Of a stretch of 27,019 bases of DNA, positions 6,959 to 15,681 are shown piece by piece. Positions within the stretch are counted from its first letter, which is position 1. Every line of letters begins with the position of its first letter. A program made the translations under genes and the position numbers. Origin of the DNA: Actinomycetota bacterium (GTDB lineage: Bacteria > Actinomycetota > Humimicrobiia > Humimicrobiales > Humimicrobiaceae); NCBI GenBank assembly GCA_004376325.1, contig SOKC01000117.1, positions 1-27,019 of the forward strand, read 5' to 3'. The notes beneath the pieces were generated by a model, which saw nothing but the letters and a program-made list of their open reading frames with translations, did not search any database and was not told where the DNA came from.

Positions 6959-8656
6959 TTAGAACAATCCAACAATATTACCTTCATCGTCAATATCTAC
7001 ATTGGTTCCAGCCGGAACTTTTGGAAGTCCTGGCATGGTTCTCATCATGCCAAGTAACGGATAAAGAAAACCTGCGCCAACAGAAGCCCTGACATCTCTA
7101 ATGGGAATTGTAAATCCAGTAGGCCTTCCTTTCAGGTCAGGATCATGGCTCAGGGAAAGATGGGTTTTGGCCATACATATAGGTAATTTGTCAAATCCCT
7201 GCTTGGTATATAAATCTATCTTCCTTTCTGCTTCCGGCAAATAATTTACACCGTCCGCACCGTAAATTTTAGTAGCAATAGTTTCAATTTTTTTCTTTAT
7301 AGGCCAATCCAGGGGATAAAGGAATTTGAAATCTGATGGCTTATCTGCTGCTTTAGCCACTGCCTCAGCTAATTCAATTCCCCCTTCTCCACCTTTGAGC
7401 CAGACTCTGCTGACTACTGCATCTTCTGCGCCTGCAGCAATAGATTTTTCCCTGATTGCATCAATCTCTTCTTGAGTGTCAGCTTCAAAATGATTTATAG
7501 CAACTACTACAGGAGTTCCAAAAAGCTTCATATTTTCAATCATCTTCTCCAGATTTTCACAACCTTTTTTAACTCCCTCTACATTGGGTTTATTCATCAG
7601 CTCTTCATCTACACCTTTTCCGGGAATAAATTCAAATACTCCTCCATGCATCTTCAGTGCCCTTACTGTTGCCACAATAACTACAACATCCGGTTTTAGT
7701 CCTGAATATCTGCATTTAATATCCATAAATTTTTCTGCTCCACAATCAGCTCCGAACCCACTTTCAGTTACAACATAATCTCCAAGCTTTATGGCTATCT
7801 GATCTGCTAAGACCGAGCTATTCCCATGAGCAATATTAGCAAATGGACCGGTATGTACAAAACATGGCGTGTGCTCTATTGTCTGAAGCAAATTGGGTTT
7901 TATGGCATCTTTTAAAAGCACAGCCATAGAGCCTGCACATTTTAAATCCTCAGCTGTTACTGCTTTACCATCATAAGAAGAGCCAACTACCATTCTGGCC
8001 AACCTCTCCCGAAGGTCTTTAAGACTTGTAGTAAGAGCAAGAATCGCCATTACCTCTGAAGCTACAGTAATATCATAACCTGTCTCTCTTGGAATCCCGT
8101 TTAGAGGACCTCCAAGACCTATTACAATATTTCTCAGCGCTCTATCACTGACATCAACCACCCTGTTTAAAGTTATGCTAAATGGATCTATGTCAAGTTC
8201 ATTTCCCTTCATAATGTGTGTATCCAGAAACGCAGCAAGAAGATTATTAGCTATACCCACAGCGTGGGTATCCCCGGTTAAGTGCAGATTAAAATCTTCC
8301 ATTGGAAGAACCTGGGAATAACCACCGCCAGCTGCTCCGCCCTTTATACCAAATACCGGACCAAGAGAAGGCTGCCTTATGCAGGTAATAGTTTTTTTAC
8401 CAATCTTATTTAAGGCCATACTCAGCCCAATTGTAGTTACTGTTTTACCCTCACCAAGCGGAGTGGGAGTAATGGCTGTGACATCAATATACTTTCCGCT
8501 TGGCCTGTCCTTAAAATTCTCCAGAACTTCCAGTTTTACCTTTGCTTTATGATTTCCATACAGTTCCAGATATTCTTCATCAAGACCGATTGACTCAGCT
8601 ATTTCCCTTATGTGCTTCATTTCTGCTGATTGGGCGATTTCAATATCACTTTTCAC
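6959..8656 (-). CDS. fhs: Formate--tetrahydrofolate ligase
   Basis: The 565-residue protein carries out ATP-dependent activation of formate to 10-formyl-THF, the entry to the methyl branch of acetogenesis. Length matches the family (about 555-560). The P-loop TPLGEGKT lies at about 65-72 after ITP. Other family segments are GIKGGAAGGGYSQVLPMEDF, LTGDTHAV, NGIPRETGYDITVASEVMA, TGPFANIAHGNSS and ATVRALKMHGG. The GTG start at 8656 follows AGGAG at a 6-nt spacing. It has its own promoter (8714-8742), so it can be expressed apart from acsDABC, with folD following. A short N-terminal extension before the usual first helix is unremarkable. Identity is secure. Confidence 0.97.
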   Translation of the reverse strand: MKSDIEIAQSAEMKHIREIAESIGLDEEYLELYGNHKAKVKLEVLENFKDRPSGKYIDVTAITPTPLGEGKTVTTIGLSMALNKIGKKTITCIRQPSLGPVFGIKGGAAGGGYSQVLPMEDFNLHLTGDTHAVGIANNLLAAFLDTHIMKGNELDIDPFSITLNRVVDVSDRALRNIVIGLGGPLNGIPRETGYDITVASEVMAILALTTSLKDLRERLARMVVGSSYDGKAVTAEDLKCAGSMAVLLKDAIKPNLLQTIEHTPCFVHTGPFANIAHGNSSVLADQIAIKLGDYVVTESGFGADCGAEKFMDIKCRYSGLKPDVVVIVATVRALKMHGGVFEFIPGKGVDEELMNKPNVEGVKKGCENLEKMIENMKLFGTPVVVAINHFEADTQEEIDAIREKSIAAGAEDAVVSRVWLKGGEGGIELAEAVAKAADKPSDFKFLYPLDWPIKKKIETIATKIYGADGVNYLPEAERKIDLYTKQGFDKLPICMAKTHLSLSHDPDLKGRPTGFTIPIRDVRASVGAGFLYPLLGMMRTMPGLPKVPAGTNVDIDDEGNIVGLF

Positions 8657-8713
8657 AAGAGACTCCTCTCATTTTTCCAGGTTAAATATTTAATAAAAAA
8701 AATACACCACTGA

Positions 8714-8742
8714 ATTATATAAAAATTACTAACCTGTTACAA
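8714..8742 (-). promoter_or_regulatory. Promoter of fhs-folD
   Basis: On the minus strand TTGTAA (8742-8737), a 17-bp spacer and a perfect TATAAT (8719-8714) form a sigma70-type promoter. It points to the fhs GTG at 8656 with a leader of about 50 nt. A small dyad (ATGAAT, CAAT, ATTCAT; 8785-8800) lies about 45 bp upstream of the -35 and could be a regulator site or the end of the acs transcript. No strong terminator was found between acsC and fhs, so read-through is possible. Confidence 0.62.
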
Positions 8743-8859
8743 ATTAAATTAAAAAAATATTGAGTTGGCTCATTTATTAACAGCATGAATCAATATTCAT
8801 ACATATATAACTGATTTTAAAATGAAATTTACCCATAAAACATAAAATTTAAGTCCTGG

Positions 8860-10209
8860 TTAAGCACTATATTCTTTTAGAAATTTAGGAACCTCACCAG
8901 CTTCTCTGGGACCAACAACAACTTTCCATCCATCTCCCAGTTCGTCTTCCAATTCGCCCTGAAGCTGCGATACATAACCAGGTATTACAATTTCCTTTTT
9001 CTTTATTTTTTCTACAATACCGCTCTTCTTTATAAATTGAGCAATCAATTCTGGAACAAATTTCCCTGCTGCCCAGGCAGTAAGAACAGACTGGCCTTCA
9101 ACATCCATAACTAAGAGCCAGGATGGAACTTTGCTGCTTTCTACTTCACCTGAGATTATAAAGTAGGTAAGAGAAAAATTAGTTGTAATCAAAACCGGTG
9201 AATTTTCATCAGGACTGCCTATTTCATAAATTTTCTGTTCTACCTGCATCGGTCTTCTGGGATCAGTGTATATATTCTGTCTATATACCAGCAGTGGAAA
9301 AATATTTTGATGGCTTGGATTCGAAAGCACAATAATCGAACCATATTTAGCTATAAAAATAGAAGCTATTAAAGTTTCTTTTAAAGGATTATCAGTCATT
9401 TCATCAGGAAATACTATAGTGGGATAGCCAAAAAGCCTGTTCTTCTGCTTTATTGCAGCTATCCTTAATATAATTTGATTATAAAAATCATCCTTAAAAT
9501 CCCTTGACCCAATATCTATTACCAGATTTTTAATCCCGGCTTCACGCATTTTCCCGGTAATTGCTGCTATATCTTCAAAGGACTTGCCTCTAACTGCTAT
9601 TGGACATCCGGTCTCTTTTCCAAGAGTTATAAAAAGGTCTGTATTATCAGCAGTAGCAGCATGGATGAGCGGCTTATTTTCTTTGAACTTTTCAGCTGCA
9701 GTTTTCAATGTCTCCGGGTCTGACGAAACTAATATTAATGGTTTTTTTGTAAGTGTGGCAACATCGCCAGCAACTTTTAGAAATCTGTCTATACTTTTAG
9801 ATTTATTTTTAATACAGACAGCATCTACTTTTAAAATCTGGCCCACTCTTTCATATAAAACCTCATTTACACCTTTAATTATTTCTTCAATTTTGCCGCT
9901 GTCCATATCATCTTCTATGGTTACTGCAAATGCATTTTGATTTACAAATGTTCTATCATGCCTGAACATTACCGTCTCTTCGCCAACTACAAAAGAGTCA
10001 TTTCCAGCGCCAATTTCCACTTTCAGGATTGGCGGCTGAGAAGCTTCTGAAAGCGCTTCTTTTACTTCTTCTGAAATGTGAGGACATTTTTCCAGTTCCA
10101 CTTTACCTGCTGCCAGCTGCATTGCAAATGCCAGACAGGTAGGAAATCCGCAGTCTTTACAGTTTGTTTTTGGCAACATTTTAAATATTTCCAGACCGCT
10201 CAATGCCAT
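8860..10209 (-). CDS. acsC: Corrinoid iron-sulfur protein large subunit (CFeSP gamma)
   Basis: This 449-residue subunit with AcsD carries the methyl group from methyl-THF to the A-cluster of acetyl-CoA synthase. The N-terminal 4Fe-4S domain has Cys17, Cys20, Cys25 and Cys42 (NCKDCGFPTC...KCP). This cluster reductively activates the cobalt. A TIM-barrel domain (about 95-320) follows. The C-terminal part (about 330-449) is the corrinoid-binding Rossmann domain, ending with VVVGPREAGEVPKFL. Full family length. It is the last gene of acsDABC, 43 bp after acsB, with AAGGAGAG before its ATG. In-operon position and all four Cys make the call secure. Confidence 0.96.
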   Translation of the reverse strand: MALSGLEIFKMLPKTNCKDCGFPTCLAFAMQLAAGKVELEKCPHISEEVKEALSEASQPPILKVEIGAGNDSFVVGEETVMFRHDRTFVNQNAFAVTIEDDMDSGKIEEIIKGVNEVLYERVGQILKVDAVCIKNKSKSIDRFLKVAGDVATLTKKPLILVSSDPETLKTAAEKFKENKPLIHAATADNTDLFITLGKETGCPIAVRGKSFEDIAAITGKMREAGIKNLVIDIGSRDFKDDFYNQIILRIAAIKQKNRLFGYPTIVFPDEMTDNPLKETLIASIFIAKYGSIIVLSNPSHQNIFPLLVYRQNIYTDPRRPMQVEQKIYEIGSPDENSPVLITTNFSLTYFIISGEVESSKVPSWLLVMDVEGQSVLTAWAAGKFVPELIAQFIKKSGIVEKIKKKEIVIPGYVSQLQGELEDELGDGWKVVVGPREAGEVPKFLKEYSA

Positions 10210-10252
10210 ACTTTACTCTCCTTACCTCACTTTATATACACTTCTATATTTT

Positions 10253-12433
10253 TTACATCATTGGTTCCATTTTAAGAACAGGATGATTTACCTTTTGTAT
10301 CCACTCCAGCACTTCTTCTTCAGTCCCTGCCTCTTCCTCAGTAGCAACTTTATCCAGAAAATCTTCCATTCCCATCTCCTTAACCCGCTCTTCAAGAATA
10401 TCCCTTATCTCCTCTTTTAGTGCTTTTGGCATCCATACCAGCCTTTCCAGCCCCCCATCGGCTTTTATAAATTTTTTTGAACTGATAAAATATTTGCTTA
10501 TACCTATAAAACCCGGAGTCTGTATTCCACCACCAACCATTCCAGCCATAGTAGAGAACTTCATACCGCTGGGGGTCATACCCGAGTGTTCCCTGTTTAC
10601 TGCCATTACTCCATTAGTAGAAGGAAGAATAGTTACAATTACTTCGAAACAGCCACACGAAGTCATGGGGTCTACTATCATAGAATATGCCGAAAAAGAT
10701 TCCAGGGATTGATTTGAAGCCTTATAAATAAAATTATTTACTCCTTTCCATATTCCCAGTCTTGCATCTATGGTTTCACCTATTTTAATTGGCTGATTTG
10801 GTCCGGTGGGATTAATCTCATAGGAAGCCTTGCAATCCAGCCAGTTATACGCGCCGCACAGACCCGGTCTTTCCGGTGAGACAGCGCAGACATGATTGGG
10901 AGCAAATGACTGGCAAAGGGTACAGGAATAAAAAGTATCTACAGACTCATCAGTCAGATTTCTGAGCCTTTCATCTCTTGTTCTAAAAACTTCCTTTGCC
11001 ATTTTTTTAAGCGCTGCTACATCTTCAAGGTTTGTGTAAATCTTTATCTGGATCTTATCCATAATATTACTAAAATTAGAATGCATTTTAGCATGCAGTA
11101 TGGTTCCTAAATGCTTGATCTTAAAACCGCTTTTTACTGCTTCCTTGCTGAATCTAACCCAGTTAGTATCTCTCTGTCCCATATGGAATATACCATTAGC
11201 ATAGTTGACAAAATAATGTATCTGTCTTTCCATTACCGGCTCAAAATCTTCCTGCATTTTTCTTCCATAAACCAATACTTCAATACCCAGTGGAAGTACA
11301 TCTCCTTCTTTTACATCATCAACTTCAGGGCCAAATATTTCAATTTTACCATCTTCAACTTCTGAAGAATCAGCCATGTGCAGGAACTCTACTGCTTCAC
11401 TCTTATTACCGCCAAACTCAATATAGGTATCTTCTTTTCTTACTCTTTCGCCTTCAAAAGCAGGGCCAAAAGCAACCGGTACATCTACTTTTTCAACAGT
11501 GATCTTTAGTCCTCTTACCTCTATAGCTTTGGTTACAATCTCATCATCAGGAATATTTGACACTACATGCTCATAGGTGCATACTCCCCGTGGCAGCACT
11601 TCAGGTATATTTGTATTTGCAATGGTTGGAAATCCAAAGTTTATTGCAGCTGCTGCATTTGCATATTTTTCATCGTCAACTTCACCTAAAGCTATAACAA
11701 ATGCAAATACTCTATCTTTATTATAAAGCAGCATTCTTCTGTAATCTCCAGGCTGAACACCACCAAAAGTCATAGCTACTCTGGCTGAAAAGCCTGCTGA
11801 ATAAACAGTAGAGGTTATATCCTTGCCAAATGGAACCAGCCTGGTATCCCAGCCCAACTCTATTCCCTCTTCAGCTAATTGCTCTGCCATAGACTTTCCA
11901 TCTGTTGAAGCACTCATAAATACATATATACTTTTTTCCTGAAGCTCTCTTGCAATTTTAACTGCAGTCCTGCTATCCTTGCAGGCTCCTACACAGGCTG
12001 CAAATCCTGGAGCTGTCCCATCTACAAATTCAATACCTCTCTCTCTCAGTATCATATCTGTAGCTGCGCCCAACCATATTCCATCATCAGGTGAAGGGCC
12101 ATCTATATATTTTATAGCCTCTATTATTTCTTCTGCCCATAGAGTAGCGATCCCAGCATCTAATGCGCCGCCTAAATAAGGTATCCATATTTTCTCACTG
12201 GGTACCGGAGGAAGTAATTTTTTTGCCTCATCAAGAACTTTTTCTGCATCAGATAACCTTTCAACTTTTATCCCTGTCATACTATATATAACAGGAAGGA
12301 AGTAACCCGTATCGGGAAATTCTACTTTCTGATCCTTGCCATGCTTCTCTATACAATCTTTCAGTGATTTTTTTGCGCGCTCAACAATTTTGTATGCGCC
12401 CTTTATGGCACTGGTTGCAATAATCTTAGACAT
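10253..12433 (-). CDS. acsB: CO-methylating acetyl-CoA synthase subunit (ACS alpha)
   Basis: The 726-residue protein joins CO, the methyl group from CFeSP and CoA to make acetyl-CoA at the Ni-Ni-4Fe4S A-cluster. Ligands are all present: Cys504, Cys507, Cys516 and Cys526 (CTLCQSFAPNHVC and RPGLC), and Cys593 and Cys595 in SCGCFE for the distal nickel. These correspond to Moorella residues 506/509/518/528 and 595/597 (offset 2). The N-terminal Rossmann domain that docks on CODH and channels CO is present (GFAACVGACKDSRTAVKIAR near 143-162), so this is the long bacterial form, not the shortened archaeal one. Its ATG overlaps the end of acsA by 8 nt (ATGTCTAA). AAGGAGG lies inside acsA, so the two subunits are translationally coupled in the expected 1:1 ratio. 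Confidence 0.98.
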   Translation of the reverse strand: MSKIIATSAIKGAYKIVERAKKSLKDCIEKHGKDQKVEFPDTGYFLPVIYSMTGIKVERLSDAEKVLDEAKKLLPPVPSEKIWIPYLGGALDAGIATLWAEEIIEAIKYIDGPSPDDGIWLGAATDMILRERGIEFVDGTAPGFAACVGACKDSRTAVKIARELQEKSIYVFMSASTDGKSMAEQLAEEGIELGWDTRLVPFGKDITSTVYSAGFSARVAMTFGGVQPGDYRRMLLYNKDRVFAFVIALGEVDDEKYANAAAAINFGFPTIANTNIPEVLPRGVCTYEHVVSNIPDDEIVTKAIEVRGLKITVEKVDVPVAFGPAFEGERVRKEDTYIEFGGNKSEAVEFLHMADSSEVEDGKIEIFGPEVDDVKEGDVLPLGIEVLVYGRKMQEDFEPVMERQIHYFVNYANGIFHMGQRDTNWVRFSKEAVKSGFKIKHLGTILHAKMHSNFSNIMDKIQIKIYTNLEDVAALKKMAKEVFRTRDERLRNLTDESVDTFYSCTLCQSFAPNHVCAVSPERPGLCGAYNWLDCKASYEINPTGPNQPIKIGETIDARLGIWKGVNNFIYKASNQSLESFSAYSMIVDPMTSCGCFEVIVTILPSTNGVMAVNREHSGMTPSGMKFSTMAGMVGGGIQTPGFIGISKYFISSKKFIKADGGLERLVWMPKALKEEIRDILEERVKEMGMEDFLDKVATEEEAGTEEEVLEWIQKVNHPVLKMEPMM

Positions 12434-14390
12434 CTTTTAAAGTCCTCCTTGCTTCCATATCAAGTAAAACTCTTTCTTTTTTAATATCTATCTTCAATGC
12501 TTTTCTTTTAGCCTGGATATGGCCTATTACTTTATTTAATACTTCATTTATGTCTGAAACATACTCTAACTTACCTCCAAATTTTTCTTCCCACTTTTTA
12601 GTAATAATATCTTTAACTTCCTGACTTGATTCAACCGGTATAGGCTCCCCACTAAATACTGTGTATACACCCGATGCAACACAATATGTACCAATAGAAA
12701 GCGCCTTCTCGCTCATCCACTCAGGTGCAATCCCGGCTACTGGAAGATCACTTATATCTTCTCCCAATCCACCTTCCTGCACTACTTCTGATAGAACTGT
12801 AAGTATTCGGGAATTATCTACGCAGGAGCCCACATGAAGTACGGGAGGTATTCCAACAGCTTCACATATTGACCTAAGACCCTCTCCTGCATATTCCATA
12901 GCCTCTGGCATCATCAAGCCACATTTAGCTGTTGCAATTGCTGCACAGCCAGTAAGAACTACTAGATAATCTCTTTTAATTAACTCTCTGGTTAAAAAAT
13001 TGTGGTATTTATCATGAGGTACTCTAGCATTATTACAACCAACTATCGCCACCACTCCCTGAATTCTTCCATCAATAATAGCATCATTTAACGGTCTAAA
13101 AGATTCCCTGAATCTTCCACCAAGAGCGTATCTGATATATTCATGGGAGAATCCTGCTATCAAATCAGAAGTTACCTCTGGTATGTAGACTTCTCCTTTT
13201 CTATTTGAAAAATTATCTATCGCCATTCTAATTATTTCTCGGGCCAGTTCTAATCCATTATCCTCTTTAAATTCCATGTGTATGGATCCGGTAATTTTGC
13301 ACTTGGGTGAAGTCGTAACAAGCTTTGTATGAAATTTTTTGGTTAACTCGCCCAGAGCCTGCATTATGCACTGAATATCAACTACCATTAATTCTATCGC
13401 ACCAGTCATTACTGCAATTTCCTGTGACAGAAAATTTCCTATGGGAGCTACTCCCTGCCGCATTAATATTTCATTTGCAGTGCAGCAAATACCTACTACA
13501 TTAATACCTTTAGCGCCTTTACTCCTGGCATAATCTATAAGTTCTTTATCATTTGAAAGCTCAACAATAAGCCCGGACAAGGTGGGTTCATGACCATGAA
13601 TTACCAGATTTACCTCATCTTTGTTTAGCATTCCTAAATTAGTCTTCGCATTAATTGCCCTTGGGGTATTAAATAATATATCAGTGATCTCAGTTGCAAT
13701 CATAGAACCACCCCAGCCATCACCTACAGCACATCTTACTGCCTGATCCAGAATATGTTCAGCATCCTGATCCACTCCTATATGAGTCCTGTGCATTACT
13801 TCTACTATCTCTCTATCTACACCTCGGGGGACTACATTATTTTTTCTCCATATTTCCTGCCTTTTTTCAGGTGCCATTTTTATAAGATCAATTTCACCAT
13901 TCTGCTGCCCAAAAAGGGATAGAGCCTTTTCGGAGGCATCTCTGGCTATTTCTTTTATATCTCTATCATCTATCTTGATCCCAAGATTTTTAGCAAACTT
14001 TAACAGTTTAAGTTCATCTTTAATTTCTAGACCCGGGGCTTTTCCTTCCGCCACCAGACCCAGCAAGTGTGCTAAATCTCTTCCATGATCAGAGTGAGCC
14101 GCAGTGCCCGCTGCAATGTGACGGGCTAAATTTCTGGCAGCTATAGTCCCCATAGTGGCACCACACAATCCGGTCTTATCTTCTCTTACCCTGCAGGGAC
14201 CCATTGCGCAATTTTTACAGCAAATCCCCGATATGCCAGAACCAATAGGACAACATTTCATAGTCTGGGCTCTATCAAAAGCAGTTTCTATTTCCTTTAA
14301 ATCCCCTGCTGCCATTTTTTCCATTATCTCTCTGACTGCTCTATCTTCACTCAGCTCATCCGGGCTTATTTTGTTTTTATTCTTATCCAT
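12426..14390 (-). CDS. acsA: Ni-Fe carbon monoxide dehydrogenase catalytic subunit of the CODH/ACS complex
   Basis: The 654-residue protein reduces CO2 to CO, or the reverse, for AcsB. Near the N-terminus, Cys47 and Cys57 fit the subunit-bridging D-cluster, and Cys58, Cys61, Cys66 and Cys76 the B-cluster (GICCKNCAMGPCR...GLCG). C-cluster residues are seen: His267 (or His265) in IHGHEPT, Cys302/303, Cys341, Cys452 (GCNNARVP), Cys482 (LTGCAAIATAKCG) and Cys523 (HVGSCVDNSR), plus the catalytic Lys562 in WMSEKA. No key residue is missing. ATG follows GGAG at 7 nt, 32 bp after acsD. The position directly before acsB identifies it as the ACS partner (acsA) rather than a stand-alone CooS. Confidence 0.97.
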   Translation of the reverse strand: MDKNKNKISPDELSEDRAVREIMEKMAAGDLKEIETAFDRAQTMKCCPIGSGISGICCKNCAMGPCRVREDKTGLCGATMGTIAARNLARHIAAGTAAHSDHGRDLAHLLGLVAEGKAPGLEIKDELKLLKFAKNLGIKIDDRDIKEIARDASEKALSLFGQQNGEIDLIKMAPEKRQEIWRKNNVVPRGVDREIVEVMHRTHIGVDQDAEHILDQAVRCAVGDGWGGSMIATEITDILFNTPRAINAKTNLGMLNKDEVNLVIHGHEPTLSGLIVELSNDKELIDYARSKGAKGINVVGICCTANEILMRQGVAPIGNFLSQEIAVMTGAIELMVVDIQCIMQALGELTKKFHTKLVTTSPKCKITGSIHMEFKEDNGLELAREIIRMAIDNFSNRKGEVYIPEVTSDLIAGFSHEYIRYALGGRFRESFRPLNDAIIDGRIQGVVAIVGCNNARVPHDKYHNFLTRELIKRDYLVVLTGCAAIATAKCGLMMPEAMEYAGEGLRSICEAVGIPPVLHVGSCVDNSRILTVLSEVVQEGGLGEDISDLPVAGIAPEWMSEKALSIGTYCVASGVYTVFSGEPIPVESSQEVKDIITKKWEEKFGGKLEYVSDINEVLNKVIGHIQAKRKALKIDIKKERVLLDMEARRTLKDV

Positions 14391-14422
14391 TTTATTACTC
14401 CATCCTTATTTGAAAATAGTTT

Positions 14423-15382
14423 CTAAAGTAGTTCCTTGATAAATTCTTTTATTATATTAACTGCCTTAGGATGCCTCATTACCAGAATATTCGTTCCTGA
14501 AAGCAGCATACTCATACATGAAATTGTTTCCCAGTTTATCCCTCTTTCTTCCTGATTACCCCACTGGGGATAATTTTCTTCGTTTTCTTTAACTTCTTTT
14601 ACCTTCCAGATTTCAGGAGCAATATTACTAATTATTGGCATTTGAGTCATTTTATCATCTTGCATGAGTGCAGCAATCTTTAATCTCTCCATAGCCGAAT
14701 AACAATATTCTATTCCATAACCAAGACCTGAACTTGAAGGATCCATAGCTATTCTATCAGCTGGTAGCTCCAATTGGGTGAGTAATATATTTAGCTGCTT
14801 TGCAATATTTACATCAAGTGGATTTAACGCTATAACATTATTATTATAAGCCATAGCCGCAGCAGCTGTGGTCTTATAATTATCTTCTTCTACCCAACCC
14901 ATTAAAATATTACTATCTTTATTCTTTTCAGAAATCTTTTTCATTACCTCAGCAATCTTTTCCATTGGGCCAGTTCCGTATACTATTAAGGGCCTGCTAA
15001 TAGATTCCCTTACAGTTTTAGTAATTTCTGCAGCATCTTCGGGGCTCATATCCCCGGCATCCGGGTTGATTTTAGAAAGCTTTAAACATATAGCATCTGC
15101 GCCATACTCACTAATACTCTTTTGCGCCCATTTTACAGGATCATCAAAAACATCACTATAATACTTACTTACAACTTGCGGCCAATCAGAAGGTTTTGTG
15201 TCATAAACTTCAATTGCAATAATAGGCTTGTTAGGTATTTCACCTTCAAAACTATAGAAAGGCAGGGCAGCTTCCCCGCCAACTGAAATTCCTGTATTAT
15301 CTTTACCAAGCTTTAGCACATTGATTTTGCCAGTATAAGTATTTTTTGGAACTTGAAAACTCAATCTCTCCCTCTTTATCAA
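14423..15382 (-). CDS. acsD: Corrinoid iron-sulfur protein small subunit (CFeSP delta)
   Basis: The 319-residue TIM-barrel subunit pairs with AcsC to hold the corrinoid and dock the methyltransferase. Family segments include TYTGKINVLKLG, VGGEAALPFYSFEGEIPNKP, ALNPLDVNIAKQLNILL, DPSSSGLGYGIEYCYSAMER and a C-terminal ISCMSMLLSGTNILVMRHP. It is the first gene of acsDABC and is preceded by a long regulatory gap. The TTG at 15382 has no ribosome-binding site. A second in-frame TTG at 15364 (residue 7) follows AAAGAGGGAGAGA and gives MSFQVPKNTYTGK, which suits the family start better, so the true start may be 15364. Encoding acsD ahead of acsA, acsB and acsC differs from the Moorella acs operon order. 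Confidence 0.95.
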   Translation of the reverse strand: MIKRERLSFQVPKNTYTGKINVLKLGKDNTGISVGGEAALPFYSFEGEIPNKPIIAIEVYDTKPSDWPQVVSKYYSDVFDDPVKWAQKSISEYGADAICLKLSKINPDAGDMSPEDAAEITKTVRESISRPLIVYGTGPMEKIAEVMKKISEKNKDSNILMGWVEEDNYKTTAAAAMAYNNNVIALNPLDVNIAKQLNILLTQLELPADRIAMDPSSSGLGYGIEYCYSAMERLKIAALMQDDKMTQMPIISNIAPEIWKVKEVKENEENYPQWGNQEERGINWETISCMSMLLSGTNILVMRHPKAVNIIKEFIKELL

Positions 15383-15460
15383 TTAGTAATCTTACTTATG
15401 ATAAATAAATTAACCTGCAAACCAAATAATAATTTAAAATATTCTATCATTTTTAACAGA

Positions 15461-15472
15461 AAACTGCAGTTT
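15461..15472. promoter_or_regulatory. Perfect 12-bp dyad in the acsD leader
   Basis: AAACTGCAGTTT is self-complementary and lies about 50 bp downstream of the predicted acsD transcription start, in the untranslated leader. It may be a repressor site or a short RNA hairpin. The T residues that follow on the minus strand are scattered, so it does not look like a terminator. Confidence 0.3.
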
Positions 15473-15500
15473 ATTTTAAAATCTCTGTTTGTGCAGAAAT

Positions 15501-15523
15501 AAGTATTAAATAATTTAATACTT
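15501..15523. promoter_or_regulatory. Perfect 23-bp palindrome at the predicted acsD transcription start
   Basis: Arms AAGTATTAAAT (15501-15511) and ATTTAATACTT (15513-15523) are exact inverted repeats around a single A. The edge coincides with the start point predicted from the -10 box at 15535-15530, a typical place for an operator. It is all A/T except the outer positions, so part of the symmetry may be compositional, but 11 of 11 pairs is long for chance. Confidence 0.45.
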
Positions 15524-15529
15524 TAAATA

Positions 15530-15535
15530 ATTATA
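15530..15535 (-). promoter_or_regulatory. -10 box of the acsDABC promoter
   Basis: TATAAT on the minus strand (15535-15530). The best -35 is TTCATT at 18 bp, a poor match, so the promoter probably needs an activator. Predicted transcription starts near 15523, giving acsD a leader of about 140 nt, which is long for this window. Confidence 0.5.
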
Positions 15536-15536
15536 C

Positions 15537-15550
15537 TGCACATTTGTGCA
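15537..15550. promoter_or_regulatory. Dyad TGCACA-TT-TGTGCA in the acsD promoter spacer
   Basis: A perfect 6-bp inverted repeat around TT sits directly upstream of the -10 box, between the -10 and -35 positions. A bound protein there would block RNA polymerase. The half-element TTTGTGCA recurs at 15488-15495 on the other side of the start point, suggesting a second, weaker site for the same protein. Confidence 0.5.
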
Positions 15551-15561
15551 TATAATGAACA

Positions 15562-15583
15562 ATTTCCCATATATTTCCCATAT
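15562..15583. repeat. Tandem 11-bp direct repeat upstream of the acsD promoter
   Basis: Two adjoining exact copies of ATTTCCCATAT (15562-15572 and 15573-15583) lie just upstream of the -35 region. An 11-bp period is one helical turn, so both copies face the same side of the DNA, as expected for paired activator sites. The remainder of the gap, 15584-15681, shows no coding frame or clear hairpin. Confidence 0.5.
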
Positions 15584-15681
15584 AATAATATTAAAGCTCT
15601 CAAATTTCAAGTTACTTTTTTAGATAGGCAACGGGGTTACAAAAGCATGGTTATTTTTAGAGTATTTTCTAATTTCAAAGG

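Noticed and set aside
12426..14390. Stand-alone CooS (CO-oxidising, hydrogenogenic) assignment for the CODH gene
   Set aside because: The gene overlaps acsB by 8 nt and sits between acsD and acsB, with no CooF or Ech-type hydrogenase genes. The CODH/ACS role is better supported.
15501..15523. The 23-bp palindrome as an intrinsic terminator for the activator-cooC operon
   Set aside because: It is almost pure A/T, lies about 160 bp past the cooC stop, has no T-run after the stem on the minus strand, and coincides with the acsD start point. An operator is the better reading.
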